From NCBI RefSeq assembly GCF_001507435.1, contig NZ_LMWH01000259.1, positions 1 to 64,000 of the forward strand: a DNA stretch of 64,000 nucleotides. Direction: 5' to 3'. The translations under genes and the position numbers were made by a program. Source of the DNA: Streptomyces sp. NRRL F-5122 (GTDB lineage Bacteria; Actinomycetota; Actinomycetes; Streptomycetales; Streptomycetaceae). This document shows, piece after piece, positions 41,951-50,462 of the stretch. The notes below the pieces were generated by a model, which was not told where the DNA came from, made no database searches, and was given only the letters and a program-made list of their open reading frames with translations. The first letter of the stretch is position 1. Each line of letters opens with the position of its first letter.

Positions 41951-41970
41951 CGGGCGCTGCCCCTGTAGCG
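41935..41970. repeat. Perfect 18-bp tandem duplication across a stop codon
   Basis: The unit GGCGCTGCCCCTGTAGCG occurs at 41935-41952 and again at 41953-41970 without mismatch. The first copy contains the final codons (Ala-Leu-Pro-Leu) and TAG stop of the ATP-grasp gene, the second lies just downstream. This looks like a recent replication-slippage duplication with no effect on the protein. Confidence 0.85.
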
Positions 41971-42085
41971 CGCACTCCGGATGCGGGCCGCCCGCGCCGC
42001 CGCACCCCCCGCGGGGGCGCGGCCCGGCGGACCCGCCCTCGCGCGGGCACCACGCACCGGTCTGGGCCAATCCGCACCGACACCC

Positions 42086-42117
42086 TTGACAGTGAGATTG
42101 GTCCATACCAACTTGGT
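42086..42117 (+). promoter_or_regulatory. Chitinase promoter with DasR-like (dre) site
   Basis: TTGACA (42086-42091) is a good -35. Directly behind it TTGGT-CCAT-ACCAA (42098-42111) matches the core of the DasR responsive element (TGGT-N4-ACCA; consensus ACTGGTCTAGACCACT). It overlaps a second dyad ACCAA-C-TTGGT (42107-42117), giving two TTGGT elements in direct repeat. Direct repeats of this type over the promoter are known from Streptomyces chitinase genes. No ideal -10 is evident. Confidence 0.7.
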
Positions 42118-42177
42118 TGCGCACCCTACTGCACTCTCCTGCACTCCCGAACCCCCCATCACCTTCAGGGAGATCGC

Positions 42178-43863
42178 GTGCGCACACTCCTCCAACGTTC
42201 CAGACGTGCCTTCTTCGCGCTCGTCGGTTCCGCCGCGCTGGCCCTGGCCGGCGCGGTCGCCCTCCCCGGAACCGCCCAGGCCGCCAACATCCTGTCCAAC
42301 CCGGGCTTCGAGTCCGGCAGCCTCTCGCCCTGGTCCTGCACCGGAAACCTGGGCTCCGTCGTCTCCAGCCCCGTCCAAGCGGGCTCCAGGGCCCTTGCGG
42401 GCGCGGTGAGTTCGAGCGACAACGCCCAGTGCAGCCAGACCGTCCCGGTCCAGCCGAACACGACGTACTCGCTCAGCGGGTGGGTCCGCGGCAGTTATGT
42501 CTACCTCGGTGTGAACGGCGGTGCCTCTACCTGGACTTCCTCGCCGTCGGCCTACAGCCGGCTCTCCGTCTCCTTCACCACCGGCGCCTCGCAGACCAGT
42601 GCCACGATCTATGTCCACGGCTGGTACGCGCAGGGCACGTACTACGCCGACGACATCAGCCTGGACGGACCCGGAGGCGGCGGGGGCTCGGACACCCAGG
42701 CGCCGACCGCGCCCACCGGCCTCACCTCCACGGGCAAGACCTCCTCCAGCGTGTCCCTGTCGTGGTCGGCCTCCTCGGACAACGTCGGGGTGACGGGGTA
42801 CGACGTCTACAGCGGCTCGAACCAGGTCCTGACCGTCTCGGGCACCTCGGCCACGGTCAGCGGGCTCTCCCCCAGCACCTCCTACACCTTCACCGTCAAG
42901 GCCCGCGACGCGGCCGGCAACGTCTCGGCGGCCTCCAACGCGGTGGCCGTCACGACGAACGCGGGCAGCGGTGGCGGCTCCGGCTTCAAGCAGGCGGCAC
43001 CGTATCTGTTCGAAGGCTGGGGCGATCCGCCCAGCCCGAGCACGGTGATGAGCGCGACCGGCGTCAAGTGGTTCACGATGGCGTTCATGCTCGACTCGGG
43101 CGGCTGCAACCCCGCCTGGGACGGCAACCGTCCGCTGACGGGCGGCGTCGACCAGACGGCCATCAACCAGATCCGCTCCGCCGGCGGTGACATCGTCCCG
43201 TCGTTCGGAGGCTGGCAGGGCAGCAAGCTCGGCGCCAACTGCTCCTCCGCGAGCGCGCTCGCCGGGGCCCTGCAGAAGGTGATCGACGCCTACAGCCTCA
43301 AGGCGATCGACATGGACATCGAGAACACCGACGAGTTCGAGAACGAGGCCGTCCAGGCCAGGATCCTGACAGCCCTGAAGACAGTCAAGGCCAACAACCC
43401 GGGCCTGAAGACCATCGTCACGTTCGGCACCTCGACGACCGGTCCGTCGTACTACGGCAACCGTCTGATCGAGCAGGCGAAGTCGCTGAACGCCGACATC
43501 GACGTCTTCACCATCATGCCGTTCGACTTCGGCGGCGGCTCCGACATGTACGGCAACACGGTGAACGCGGCCGAGGGCCTGAAGGCCAAGCTGAAGTCGA
43601 CCTTCGGCTGGGACGATGCCACGGCCTACTCGCACATCGGCATCTCCGGCATGAACGGCCTGTCCGACCAGCAGGAGAACACCACCCCGGCGATCTGGAC
43701 CCAGATCCGCGACTGGGCGAACGGCCACCACATCGCCCGGCTGGCCTTCTGGGCCGTCAACCGCGACCGGCCCTGCCCGGGCGGCGGCGTGGTCAGCAAC
43801 TGCTCGGGCATCAGCCAGAGCAACTGGCAGTTCACGTCCATCACGGCGGGATTCACCGGCTGA
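42178..43863 (+). CDS. Secreted GH18 chitinase with CBM and fibronectin-III domains
   Basis: 561 residues from GTG 42178 (GGGAGA upstream). Order of parts: signal peptide (about 1-35, ALVGSAALALAGAVALPGTAQA); a carbohydrate-binding beta-sandwich (about 36-160, NPGFESGSLSPW ... YYADDISLDGP); a fibronectin type III domain (about 172-260, PTAPTGLTSTGKTSSSVSLSW); and a GH18 barrel (about 270-561) with the catalytic Asp-x-Asp-x-Glu in AIDMDIEN (about 377-384). It hydrolyses chitin outside the cell. The promoter carries a DasR-like site. GH18 also includes endo-beta-N-acetylglucosaminidases, but the layout and the dre site favour chitinase. Its 3' end overlaps the convergent fucosidase gene by 11 bp. 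Confidence 0.9.
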   Translation: MRTLLQRSRRAFFALVGSAALALAGAVALPGTAQAANILSNPGFESGSLSPWSCTGNLGSVVSSPVQAGSRALAGAVSSSDNAQCSQTVPVQPNTTYSLSGWVRGSYVYLGVNGGASTWTSSPSAYSRLSVSFTTGASQTSATIYVHGWYAQGTYYADDISLDGPGGGGGSDTQAPTAPTGLTSTGKTSSSVSLSWSASSDNVGVTGYDVYSGSNQVLTVSGTSATVSGLSPSTSYTFTVKARDAAGNVSAASNAVAVTTNAGSGGGSGFKQAAPYLFEGWGDPPSPSTVMSATGVKWFTMAFMLDSGGCNPAWDGNRPLTGGVDQTAINQIRSAGGDIVPSFGGWQGSKLGANCSSASALAGALQKVIDAYSLKAIDMDIENTDEFENEAVQARILTALKTVKANNPGLKTIVTFGTSTTGPSYYGNRLIEQAKSLNADIDVFTIMPFDFGGGSDMYGNTVNAAEGLKAKLKSTFGWDDATAYSHIGISGMNGLSDQQENTTPAIWTQIRDWANGHHIARLAFWAVNRDRPCPGGGVVSNCSGISQSNWQFTSITAGFTG

Positions 43864-45139
43864 GCACCGGCGTGGGGGGGGCCCCGGGCGGGGACCCCCC
43901 CCCTCGGCCCCCCCGCTCCAGCTCGCAGTCCAGCTCCACGGCGAGCACCGTGGCGTGCGGGTCCAGGTCGGCCATTGACGGCGGCTCGATCCACAGCACC
44001 CCGGGGGTCTCGTGCAGTCCACCGGTGACCCGGTGGGCCAGTTCGGTGCCGCTGCCGAGCACGCTGACCCTGCGCACCGAGCCGAGCAGCCCGCGCACAT
44101 TGATCTCCGCGCGCGGGGCGTCGAAGAGCATCAGATACAGCGTCCGGCGGTCCGCCGAGAGGGTGCTCGGGCCGTAGTGGTGCCCGGCGGGCAGCCCCCG
44201 CAGCGTCCCGTACACGGCGTCCTCGTGCCTGCGGATCCAGTCGCCCAGTCCTTCGAGGGGCCGGGCCTGCTCGTCCGGGATCGTGCCGTCCTCCCGGGGG
44301 CCGACGCTGAGCAGCAGGTTGCCACCGCCGCCGATCGTCTCGGTGAAGTACCGGATCAGCTGGTCGACGGACTTGTGGTTGCGGTCGTGGTGCTGGTGAC
44401 CCCATGAGTCGTTGATCGTCAGACACAGCTCCCAGGGGCCCTCCGGCGGTACGACGGGAGCGCCCTGTTCGGGTGTCGCGTAGTCCCCCTCGCCGAGCAT
44501 CCGGGCGTTGAGGACGACCCGCGGCACCTCGGCGCGGATCAGCGCGGCTAGCTCGGGGATGCGCCACTGCTCCTCGCTGCGCTCCCATTCTCCGTCGAAC
44601 CACATCAGGTCGGGCCGGTAGCGGCTCGTGAGCTCGCGGACCTGTCCGTCCCGGTAGGCGATGAACCGATCCCAGGCGTCCAGGTCCTCGTCCTCCTCCG
44701 CTGCCTCGGAGTACCGGTTGTCCTCCAGCTCCGGTGGACGCCCCGGCCTGCGTGTCGAGGCGTAGTCGGGGTGGCTCCAGTCGGAGTGCGAGTAGTACAG
44801 GCCGACCTTGAGATCCTGCTCCCGCAGGGCATCGGCATAACCGGCGATCAGGTCGCGGCCGACGCCGAGGCCGCCGTACGCGCTGTCCCACAGGGCGACA
44901 CCGTCGTGGTGCCGGCTGGTGAGCACGGCGTACCTGGCTCCCGCCCGGGCGAACAACGCCGCCCAGGCGCGGGGGTCGTAGCGCGAGGCCGTGAAGCGGT
45001 CGAGCTGGGACATGTACTGCTCGTAGGGGACGATGTCGTCGTAGAACGACCAGGACTCCTGGACGCCGTCGACGGCGTATATCCCCCAGTGGATGAAGAT
45101 CCCCAACTTGGCGTCGGTGAACCAGGGTTGCATGGGCAC
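43853..45139 (-). CDS. GH29-type alpha-L-fucosidase
   Basis: 428 residues from GTG 45139 (GGTGAG 7 bp upstream; ATG 45133 is the alternative). The N-terminus WFTDAKLGIFIHWGIYAVDG and the following YAVLTSRHHDGVALWDS are hallmarks of GH29, and DLMWFDGEW (about 176-184) holds the nucleophile Asp. No signal peptide, so it acts on imported oligosaccharides. It lies 3 bp behind the alpha-mannosidase gene in the same operon. The last about 20 residues (ERGGRGGGSPPGAPPTPVLSR region) run through a G8/C9 homopolymer and end inside the convergent chitinase gene. This tail is probably not part of the original protein or reflects a sequencing length error. Confidence 0.88.
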   Translation of the reverse strand: MPMQPWFTDAKLGIFIHWGIYAVDGVQESWSFYDDIVPYEQYMSQLDRFTASRYDPRAWAALFARAGARYAVLTSRHHDGVALWDSAYGGLGVGRDLIAGYADALREQDLKVGLYYSHSDWSHPDYASTRRPGRPPELEDNRYSEAAEEDEDLDAWDRFIAYRDGQVRELTSRYRPDLMWFDGEWERSEEQWRIPELAALIRAEVPRVVLNARMLGEGDYATPEQGAPVVPPEGPWELCLTINDSWGHQHHDRNHKSVDQLIRYFTETIGGGGNLLLSVGPREDGTIPDEQARPLEGLGDWIRRHEDAVYGTLRGLPAGHHYGPSTLSADRRTLYLMLFDAPRAEINVRGLLGSVRRVSVLGSGTELAHRVTGGLHETPGVLWIEPPSMADLDPHATVLAVELDCELERGGRGGGSPPGAPPTPVLSR

Positions 45140-45142
45140 AGG

Positions 45143-48100
45143 TCAGCTCACCCCGGCGCGTTCGAGCCGCAGCGTCAGGATCTGGAAGGGCCGCAGCACA
45201 ACGCGGACACCGCCGTCGGCGTCCCGTTCGGCGTCCTCCAGCGGTCGCTCGAGCAGATCGGTGACCTGGGCTCCGGCGAGCGCGAAACCGGTGCGCAGCA
45301 CACCCTGCGCCCGGCCGCCCCGGGACTCGTACAACCGCACCACCACATCGCCGGAGGCGTCGTCGGCGAGCTTCACCGCCTCGACGGTCACGCCGTCGCC
45401 GTCCACGGAGACGACCGGTTCCGGTGCGCCCGCCGAGTCCGCGACCCGCAGGGGCAGGTTGAGGGCGTATCCCTCGGCCACCGCGTCCTCGATGCTCGCG
45501 CCCGGCAGGAGCGAGTACGTGAAGCGGTGCCTGCCCTGGTCGGCCTCCGGGTCCGGAACGCGCGGGGCGCGCACCAGGCTGAGGCGGACCGTGGTCGTCG
45601 TACCGCCGTCGTCACGGACCGTGCGGGTGACGTCGTGGCCGTATGTGGAGTCGTTGAGGACCGCCACACCGTAGCCGGGCTCGCCGATGTGCACCCAGCG
45701 GTGGCCCGAGACCTCGAAACGGGCCGCCTCCCAGGTGGTGTTGGTGTGGGTGGGCCGCTGGATGTGGCCGAACTGGATCTCCGCCGAGGAATGGGCCGCT
45801 CGGATGTCCACCGGGAAGGCCGCCTTGAGGATCTTCTCGGTCTCGTGCCAGTCGATCTCGGTCTCGAAGTCGACGCGCGGGCTGCCGGCGCGCAGGGTGA
45901 TCGTCTGTGTGATCCTCGAGCCCTTGCCGAAGGTCCGCTCGACACGGATCGCGCCGAGGAGCGGGTCGCTCTCGACCACCGTCACCGAGTCCGCTTCCAG
46001 CAGATCCGTGTACCGGTTGCGGTAGTGCTTGTCGATGTCCCAGGCGTCCCAATAGTTGGGCAGGTCCGTGTGCAGCCGGAGCAGGTTGCCCGGGTCGGCG
46101 AGCACTTCGCGGTCGGCGCGCAGGTCGCGGACGGAGGACAGGGTCCCGTCCTCGGCCACCTCGACCCGGACCAGGCCGTTGTCGAGGACGTTCTGGCCGG
46201 CCGTCACGGCCGCGGGAGCCGAGCTGCCGGTGAGAGGCGCGCTTGCGCCCGCCAGGACCTCCACGTAAGCCGTCCCGCCCTCGGATGTGCGGATCACCTC
46301 GGCACGGGGGTACGGGCTCGTGTTGAAGACCCGGGGCCCGCCGCCGCCCAGCGCGGCGACCGCCTCGGCCGTCAGCTCCTCCAGCTCCGCCGCCACGCGG
46401 GCGTACTCGGCCTCGGCCTCGCGGTGGACCCAGGCGATCGACGACCCGGGCAGGATGTCGTGGAACTGGTGCAGCAGGACCGTCTTCCACAGCCGGTCGA
46501 GCCTCTCGTACGGGTAGGACCAGTCCGGCGCGTGCAGCGCCGCCGTGGTCGCCCACAGCTCGGCCTCGCGCAGAAGGTGCTCGGAGCGGCGGTTGCCCTG
46601 CTTGGTGCGGGCCTGGGTGGTGTACGTGGCGCGGTGCAGCTCGAGATACAGCTCGCCGACCCACACCGGAGCGTCGGGATACTCCTCCCGCGCGGCCTCG
46701 AAGAAGGCGTCGGGGTGTTCGACGACGACCTTCGCGGACCCCTCGAGGTCCTTCAGCCGCCGGGCACGTTCCATGATCTCGCGAGTGGGGCCGCCACCGC
46801 CGTCACCCCAGCCGAAGGGTGCAAGGGAGCGTGTGGCGCTTCCCTTCTCCTGGTAGTTGCGTACCGCGCGGGCCATCTCCTCGCCGCTGAAGCAGGCGTT
46901 GTAGGTGTCGACCGGTGGGAAGTGCGTGAAGATACGGGTCCCGTCGATGCCCTCCCACCAGAAGGTGTGGTGGGGGAACTTGTTGGTCTGGTTCCAGGAG
47001 ATCTTCTGGGTGAGGAACCACTCGTTGCCGGCGAGCTTGGCGAGCTGCGGGTAGGCGGCCGTGTAGCCGAAGGAGTCCGGCAGCCAGACGCCCTTGGTCT
47101 CGACGCCGAAATGCTCGATGAAGAACCGCTTGCCGTGGACGAGCTGGCGGGCCATCGCCTCGCCGCCGGGCAGGTTTCCGTCGGCCTCGACCCACATGCC
47201 GCCGACCGGGGCCCACTGGCCCTTCTTCACTGACTCCTGGATACGGGCCCACACCCGCGGGTAGTTGTCGCGGACCCACTCGTACTGCTGGGCCTGCGAG
47301 CAGGCGAAGACGAACTCCTCGTACTCGTCGGCGAGCGAGGTGACGTTCGAGAAGGTGCGGGCGGTCTTGCGCTTGGTCTCCCGGATCGGCCACAGCCAGG
47401 CCGAGTCGATGTGCGCGTGGCCGACGCCGGAGACGATGTGGGCGCTGGCGTGTGCGGGCCTGGACAGCACCGGCTCGAGCACCGCGCGGACGGCCGCCGC
47501 GGAGCCGGAGACGTCGTCGAGGTCGAGGGCGTCCATCGCCCGGTCGAGCGCGTGCAGGATCTCGTGCCGCCGCGGGTCGTGCTCGCCGAGCTCCGCCATC
47601 AGCTCGCGCAGCACCTGGAGGTCCAGGTCGAGGTGCCACACGTCCTCGTCCAGGACGGCCACGTCGGCGCGCCTGAAGGTGTAGAGCGGCTTGTCGCCGG
47701 CCGTGAGCACATCGCCGAGCGGGGTCGGGCGCGCGAAGCCGCCTGCGAGGATGTCCGGGTTGGAGGCGGCCTCGACGAGGTAGTGGATCTCCTCGCCGCC
47801 CACCGCCGGGTCGGCGATCGGAACGTACTGGTTGAGCGGGTTGACGGCCTTCAGCGGTGTCCCGTCGGTCAGGTGGACAAGGGCCTCGGCCTGGTTCCCG
47901 GGCCAGTCGCCCACGAAGCCGAGGTCGATGACCGCCTCGACCCGCTTGCCCGCCCAGTCGTCGGGCACCCGGCCGCTCATCCGGAACCAGGTGGTGCCCC
48001 AGGGCGGACCCCAGGGGGTGTCCATCGTGAAGGGGGCGTACGGGGCGGCTGCGGCCTCCGTGAAGGGGACCGGCTCGCCCGGCGCCTGCCATGCCGCCAC

Positions 48101-48196
48101 GTCGAGCGGCACGGAGGCGGCGTAGATCGCGGGCTTGATGCGCTGGTTGTGGACGCGCTCGACGCGCTCCTCGATCCGACGGCGTTCGTCGTGCAT
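45143..48196 (-). CDS. GH38 alpha-mannosidase
   Basis: 1017 residues from ATG 48196 (GGAG 7 bp upstream). The catalytic barrel shows GVGHAHIDSAWLWPIRET (zinc ligands His-x-Asp, about 257), KGVWLPDSFGYTAAYPQL (nucleophile Asp, about 372) and LLHQFHDILPGSSI (zinc His), followed by the mid-helical and C-terminal beta-sandwich domains. No signal peptide. It corresponds to the bacterial/class II type that removes alpha-mannose residues (1,2, 1,3 or 1,6) from oligomannosides. With the fucosidase and GH4 enzyme it belongs to the leftward operon headed by the DeoR gene, 37 bp upstream of it being the GH4 stop. Confidence 0.93.
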   Translation of the reverse strand: MHDERRRIEERVERVHNQRIKPAIYAASVPLDVAAWQAPGEPVPFTEAAAAPYAPFTMDTPWGPPWGTTWFRMSGRVPDDWAGKRVEAVIDLGFVGDWPGNQAEALVHLTDGTPLKAVNPLNQYVPIADPAVGGEEIHYLVEAASNPDILAGGFARPTPLGDVLTAGDKPLYTFRRADVAVLDEDVWHLDLDLQVLRELMAELGEHDPRRHEILHALDRAMDALDLDDVSGSAAAVRAVLEPVLSRPAHASAHIVSGVGHAHIDSAWLWPIRETKRKTARTFSNVTSLADEYEEFVFACSQAQQYEWVRDNYPRVWARIQESVKKGQWAPVGGMWVEADGNLPGGEAMARQLVHGKRFFIEHFGVETKGVWLPDSFGYTAAYPQLAKLAGNEWFLTQKISWNQTNKFPHHTFWWEGIDGTRIFTHFPPVDTYNACFSGEEMARAVRNYQEKGSATRSLAPFGWGDGGGGPTREIMERARRLKDLEGSAKVVVEHPDAFFEAAREEYPDAPVWVGELYLELHRATYTTQARTKQGNRRSEHLLREAELWATTAALHAPDWSYPYERLDRLWKTVLLHQFHDILPGSSIAWVHREAEAEYARVAAELEELTAEAVAALGGGGPRVFNTSPYPRAEVIRTSEGGTAYVEVLAGASAPLTGSSAPAAVTAGQNVLDNGLVRVEVAEDGTLSSVRDLRADREVLADPGNLLRLHTDLPNYWDAWDIDKHYRNRYTDLLEADSVTVVESDPLLGAIRVERTFGKGSRITQTITLRAGSPRVDFETEIDWHETEKILKAAFPVDIRAAHSSAEIQFGHIQRPTHTNTTWEAARFEVSGHRWVHIGEPGYGVAVLNDSTYGHDVTRTVRDDGGTTTTVRLSLVRAPRVPDPEADQGRHRFTYSLLPGASIEDAVAEGYALNLPLRVADSAGAPEPVVSVDGDGVTVEAVKLADDASGDVVVRLYESRGGRAQGVLRTGFALAGAQVTDLLERPLEDAERDADGGVRVVLRPFQILTLRLERAGVS

Positions 48197-48232
48197 GAAG
48201 AGTCTCCAGGAGAAGGGAGGGTACGGAAGCGC

Positions 48233-49573
48233 TCAGCCGAGATAGGCCAGGCCGGGGTGGACCGACGTGTACCCGTCGACCAGCCGGCGGGCCACGTTGA
48301 CGGAGTCGACGAGCGGATGGAACGCGAACGCCTTCACCGCAGTCGCGCGGGAACCGGACTCGGCCGCGGCGAGCACCTCGCGCTCGACCGCCTTGACCGC
48401 GCAGACGAGTCCCGTCGCGTGTCCGGGGAGCGGGTCGACCGCGACCGGGTGCGCGCCGTTGGCGTCCACCAGGCAGGGGACCTCGATGACTGCGTCGGCG
48501 TCCAGTACGGAGAGGGAGCCGCGGTTGCGCACGTTGAGGATCAGCGTCGTACGCTCGTCGCGGGCGATGGCCCGCATCAGCGCGAGGGCCACCTTCTCGT
48601 AGCCGCCGGAGAGGTCGTCGGCGTCGCGCTCGCCCGCGCCCGCCGTCTGCCGGTTCTCCGCCATGTAGGTGGCCTCGCGCTCGGCGCGTGTGCGGTCCCA
48701 GGTCCGCAGGGCCGAGGCGGCCGGGTTCTTCACGTCCTCGTAGAAGCGCGCCTGCTGGTCGCGCAGGAAGGCGCCGCGGGTCTTCTCGGCCTCGCGGTAG
48801 GCGCGCACGGCCTCGCGGTTGAAGTAGTAGTAGTGCAGATACTCGTTCGGGATCGCGCCCAGGGACTGCAGCCAGTCCGGGCCGAACAGCTTGCCCTCCT
48901 CGAACGAGCCGAGCAGCGCCGGGTCGGAGAGCAGCCGCGGCAGTTCGTCGCGTCCGGCGACGCGCAGGCCGCGCACCCACCCCAGGTGGTTGAGCCCGAC
49001 GTAGTCGATGAAGGCCTCGCTCGGGTTCGCGACGCCGAGTACGCGGGCGATACGGCGGCCGAGGCCGACCGGGGAGTCACAGATGCCGATGACACGGTCG
49101 CCCAGGTGGCGGGACATCGCCTCGGTGACCATGCCCGCCGGGTTGGTGAAGTTGATGACCCAGGCGTCGGGAGCCAGCCGGGCCACCCGCCGCGCGATGT
49201 CGACGGCGACGGGCACCGTTCGCAGGCCGTACGCGATGCCGCCCGCGCCGACCGTCTCCTGGCCGAGGACGCCCTCCGCGAGCGCCACCCGCTCGTCGTC
49301 GGCGCGTCCCTGAAGTCCGCCGACCCGGATCGCGGAGAAGACGAAGTCCGCGCCGCGCAGCGCGTCGTCGAGATCGGTGGTGGCGGTCACCTCGGGGGCG
49401 TGCGGCACATCCGCGGCCTGTTCCGCGAGCACCCGGGTCACGGCCGACAGCCGCTCCGCATCGAGGTCGTGCAGCACGACACGGGTGACACGGCCGTCGG
49501 CGCGGTCCCCGAGAAGCGCCCCGTACACGAGCGGCACCCGGAATCCGCCGCCGCCCAGAATCGTCAGTTTCAC
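48233..49573 (-). CDS. GH4 NAD-dependent glycosidase (6-phospho-beta-glucosidase family)
   Basis: 446 residues from GTG 49573, overlapping the DeoR stop (GTGA). The NAD-binding N-terminus is KLTILGGGGFRVPLVYGAL. GH4 features are GQETVGAGGIAYGLRTVPV, VINFTNPAGMVTEAMSRHLG, GICDSPVGLGRRIARVLG and DYVGLNHLGW (metal-binding Cys and His region). GH4 enzymes use NAD+, Mn2+ and a redox-elimination mechanism, often on 6-phospho-sugars. Because no PTS genes are nearby while a PfkB kinase is, a phosphorylated intermediate may be produced by that kinase, or the enzyme may accept a free glycoside. Cytoplasmic. Confidence 0.9.
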   Translation of the reverse strand: MKLTILGGGGFRVPLVYGALLGDRADGRVTRVVLHDLDAERLSAVTRVLAEQAADVPHAPEVTATTDLDDALRGADFVFSAIRVGGLQGRADDERVALAEGVLGQETVGAGGIAYGLRTVPVAVDIARRVARLAPDAWVINFTNPAGMVTEAMSRHLGDRVIGICDSPVGLGRRIARVLGVANPSEAFIDYVGLNHLGWVRGLRVAGRDELPRLLSDPALLGSFEEGKLFGPDWLQSLGAIPNEYLHYYYFNREAVRAYREAEKTRGAFLRDQQARFYEDVKNPAASALRTWDRTRAEREATYMAENRQTAGAGERDADDLSGGYEKVALALMRAIARDERTTLILNVRNRGSLSVLDADAVIEVPCLVDANGAHPVAVDPLPGHATGLVCAVKAVEREVLAAAESGSRATAVKAFAFHPLVDSVNVARRLVDGYTSVHPGLAYLG

Positions 49574-50355
49574 GCTTGCACCTTTCCCGCCACGATCAGC
49601 TCGACGCCCGCCTCGTCCAGGGAGGACCGCGTCGCCGGCTCGACCGGCGCGTTCGTCACCACCGCGTCCAGGTCCCCGGCGTCGCAGACCTTCGCCATGC
49701 CCGTACCCGGGAACTTGGCCGCGTCCGCGAGCAGCACGATCCTGTCGCTCGACTTGATCATGGCGCGCTTGACCGGTACCTCGACGACCGTCGTGTCCAT
49801 CACCTGCCCACCCGGCCGTACCCCGCTGGTGCCGAGGAAGAGCCAGTCGGCGTGCAGCTGGCGCAGGTTGTCCTCGGTGAGGAAACCGACCAGGGAGCGG
49901 TACTCGCGGCGGACCATGCCGCCGAGCAGCACCAGTTCGATGCCCTCGTCGTCGGCCAGCTCCTCGTAGACCACCAGGTTGCTGGTGATCACGGTCAACC
50001 GCCGTCCGTGCAGCTGCCGGGCCAGCCGGAAGGCGGTGGTGCCGATGTCGAGGAGCACGGACTCGCCGTCCCGGATCATCGCGGCCGCTCTGACCGCTAT
50101 GGAGTCCTTCTCGGGCACGCGCACTTCGGCGACCTCGGCGAAGGGCTGGTCGCCCTCGTCGGCCACCGCGCCTCCGTGCACCCGCGTCAGCAGCCCGTCG
50201 TCCTCCAGCTTGACCAGGTCGCGTCTGATCGTCGCGGGGCTCACGCCCAGTTGCTCGGAGAGATCGGTCACGGCCGCGGGGCCACCGGAGCGCAGGGCCC
50301 GCAGGATGAGTTGGTGTCGTCGTTCTGCCAGCACGCCGCGAACACTACTCGTCAT
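49570..50355 (-). CDS. DeoR-family regulator of the glycan locus
   Basis: 261 residues. ATG 50355 is adopted, although GAGG abuts it directly and a leaderless start or the in-frame TTG 50361 cannot be excluded. The DeoR HTH at about 10-60 reads RRHQLILRALRSGGPAAVTDLSEQLGVSPATIRRDLVKLEDDGLLTRVHGGA within the family pattern, and the sugar-phosphate isomerase-like effector domain follows (SVLLDIGTTAFRLARQL, ADWLFLGTSGV, KSSDRIVLLADAAKFP). Such regulators respond to phosphorylated sugars, which fits the divergent PfkB kinase. It heads the leftward DeoR-GH4-GH38-GH29 operon and faces the rightward importer operon. Confidence 0.9.
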   Translation of the reverse strand: MTSSVRGVLAERRHQLILRALRSGGPAAVTDLSEQLGVSPATIRRDLVKLEDDGLLTRVHGGAVADEGDQPFAEVAEVRVPEKDSIAVRAAAMIRDGESVLLDIGTTAFRLARQLHGRRLTVITSNLVVYEELADDEGIELVLLGGMVRREYRSLVGFLTEDNLRQLHADWLFLGTSGVRPGGQVMDTTVVEVPVKRAMIKSSDRIVLLADAAKFPGTGMAKVCDAGDLDAVVTNAPVEPATRSSLDEAGVELIVAGKVQA

Positions 50356-50462
50356 CCTCAATCATTTCTATGCTCAGTTCTGCTCGACTATTGACCAATG
50401 TCGACGAGAGGCGCACGATTCCGTGCACCGAATTTGAACAGTTCTGACGAGAGGACGTTCGT
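50356..50462. promoter_or_regulatory. Single divergent control region of the glycan locus
   Basis: 107 AT-richer bases separate the two operons. For the rightward operon TTGACC (50391-50396) and CACGAT (50414-50419) are spaced by 17 bp. The latter lies inside a perfect dyad GCACG-ATTC-CGTGC (50413-50426), an operator-like position. The octamer CAGTTCTG occurs twice in the same orientation (50375-50382 and 50439-50446), 64 bp apart, as expected for a DeoR repressor that binds distant repeats and loops DNA. Confidence 0.55.

Noticed and set aside
41035..42177. In-frame extension of the chitinase upstream through the ATP-grasp gene (942 codons)
   Set aside because: The signal peptide begins at GTG 42178, which has a ribosome-binding site and promoter in front; the upstream part is a shadow of another gene.
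47411..49969. 852-codon rightward open frame opposite GH38/GH4
   Set aside because: Antisense shadow of two enzymes with intact catalytic motifs.
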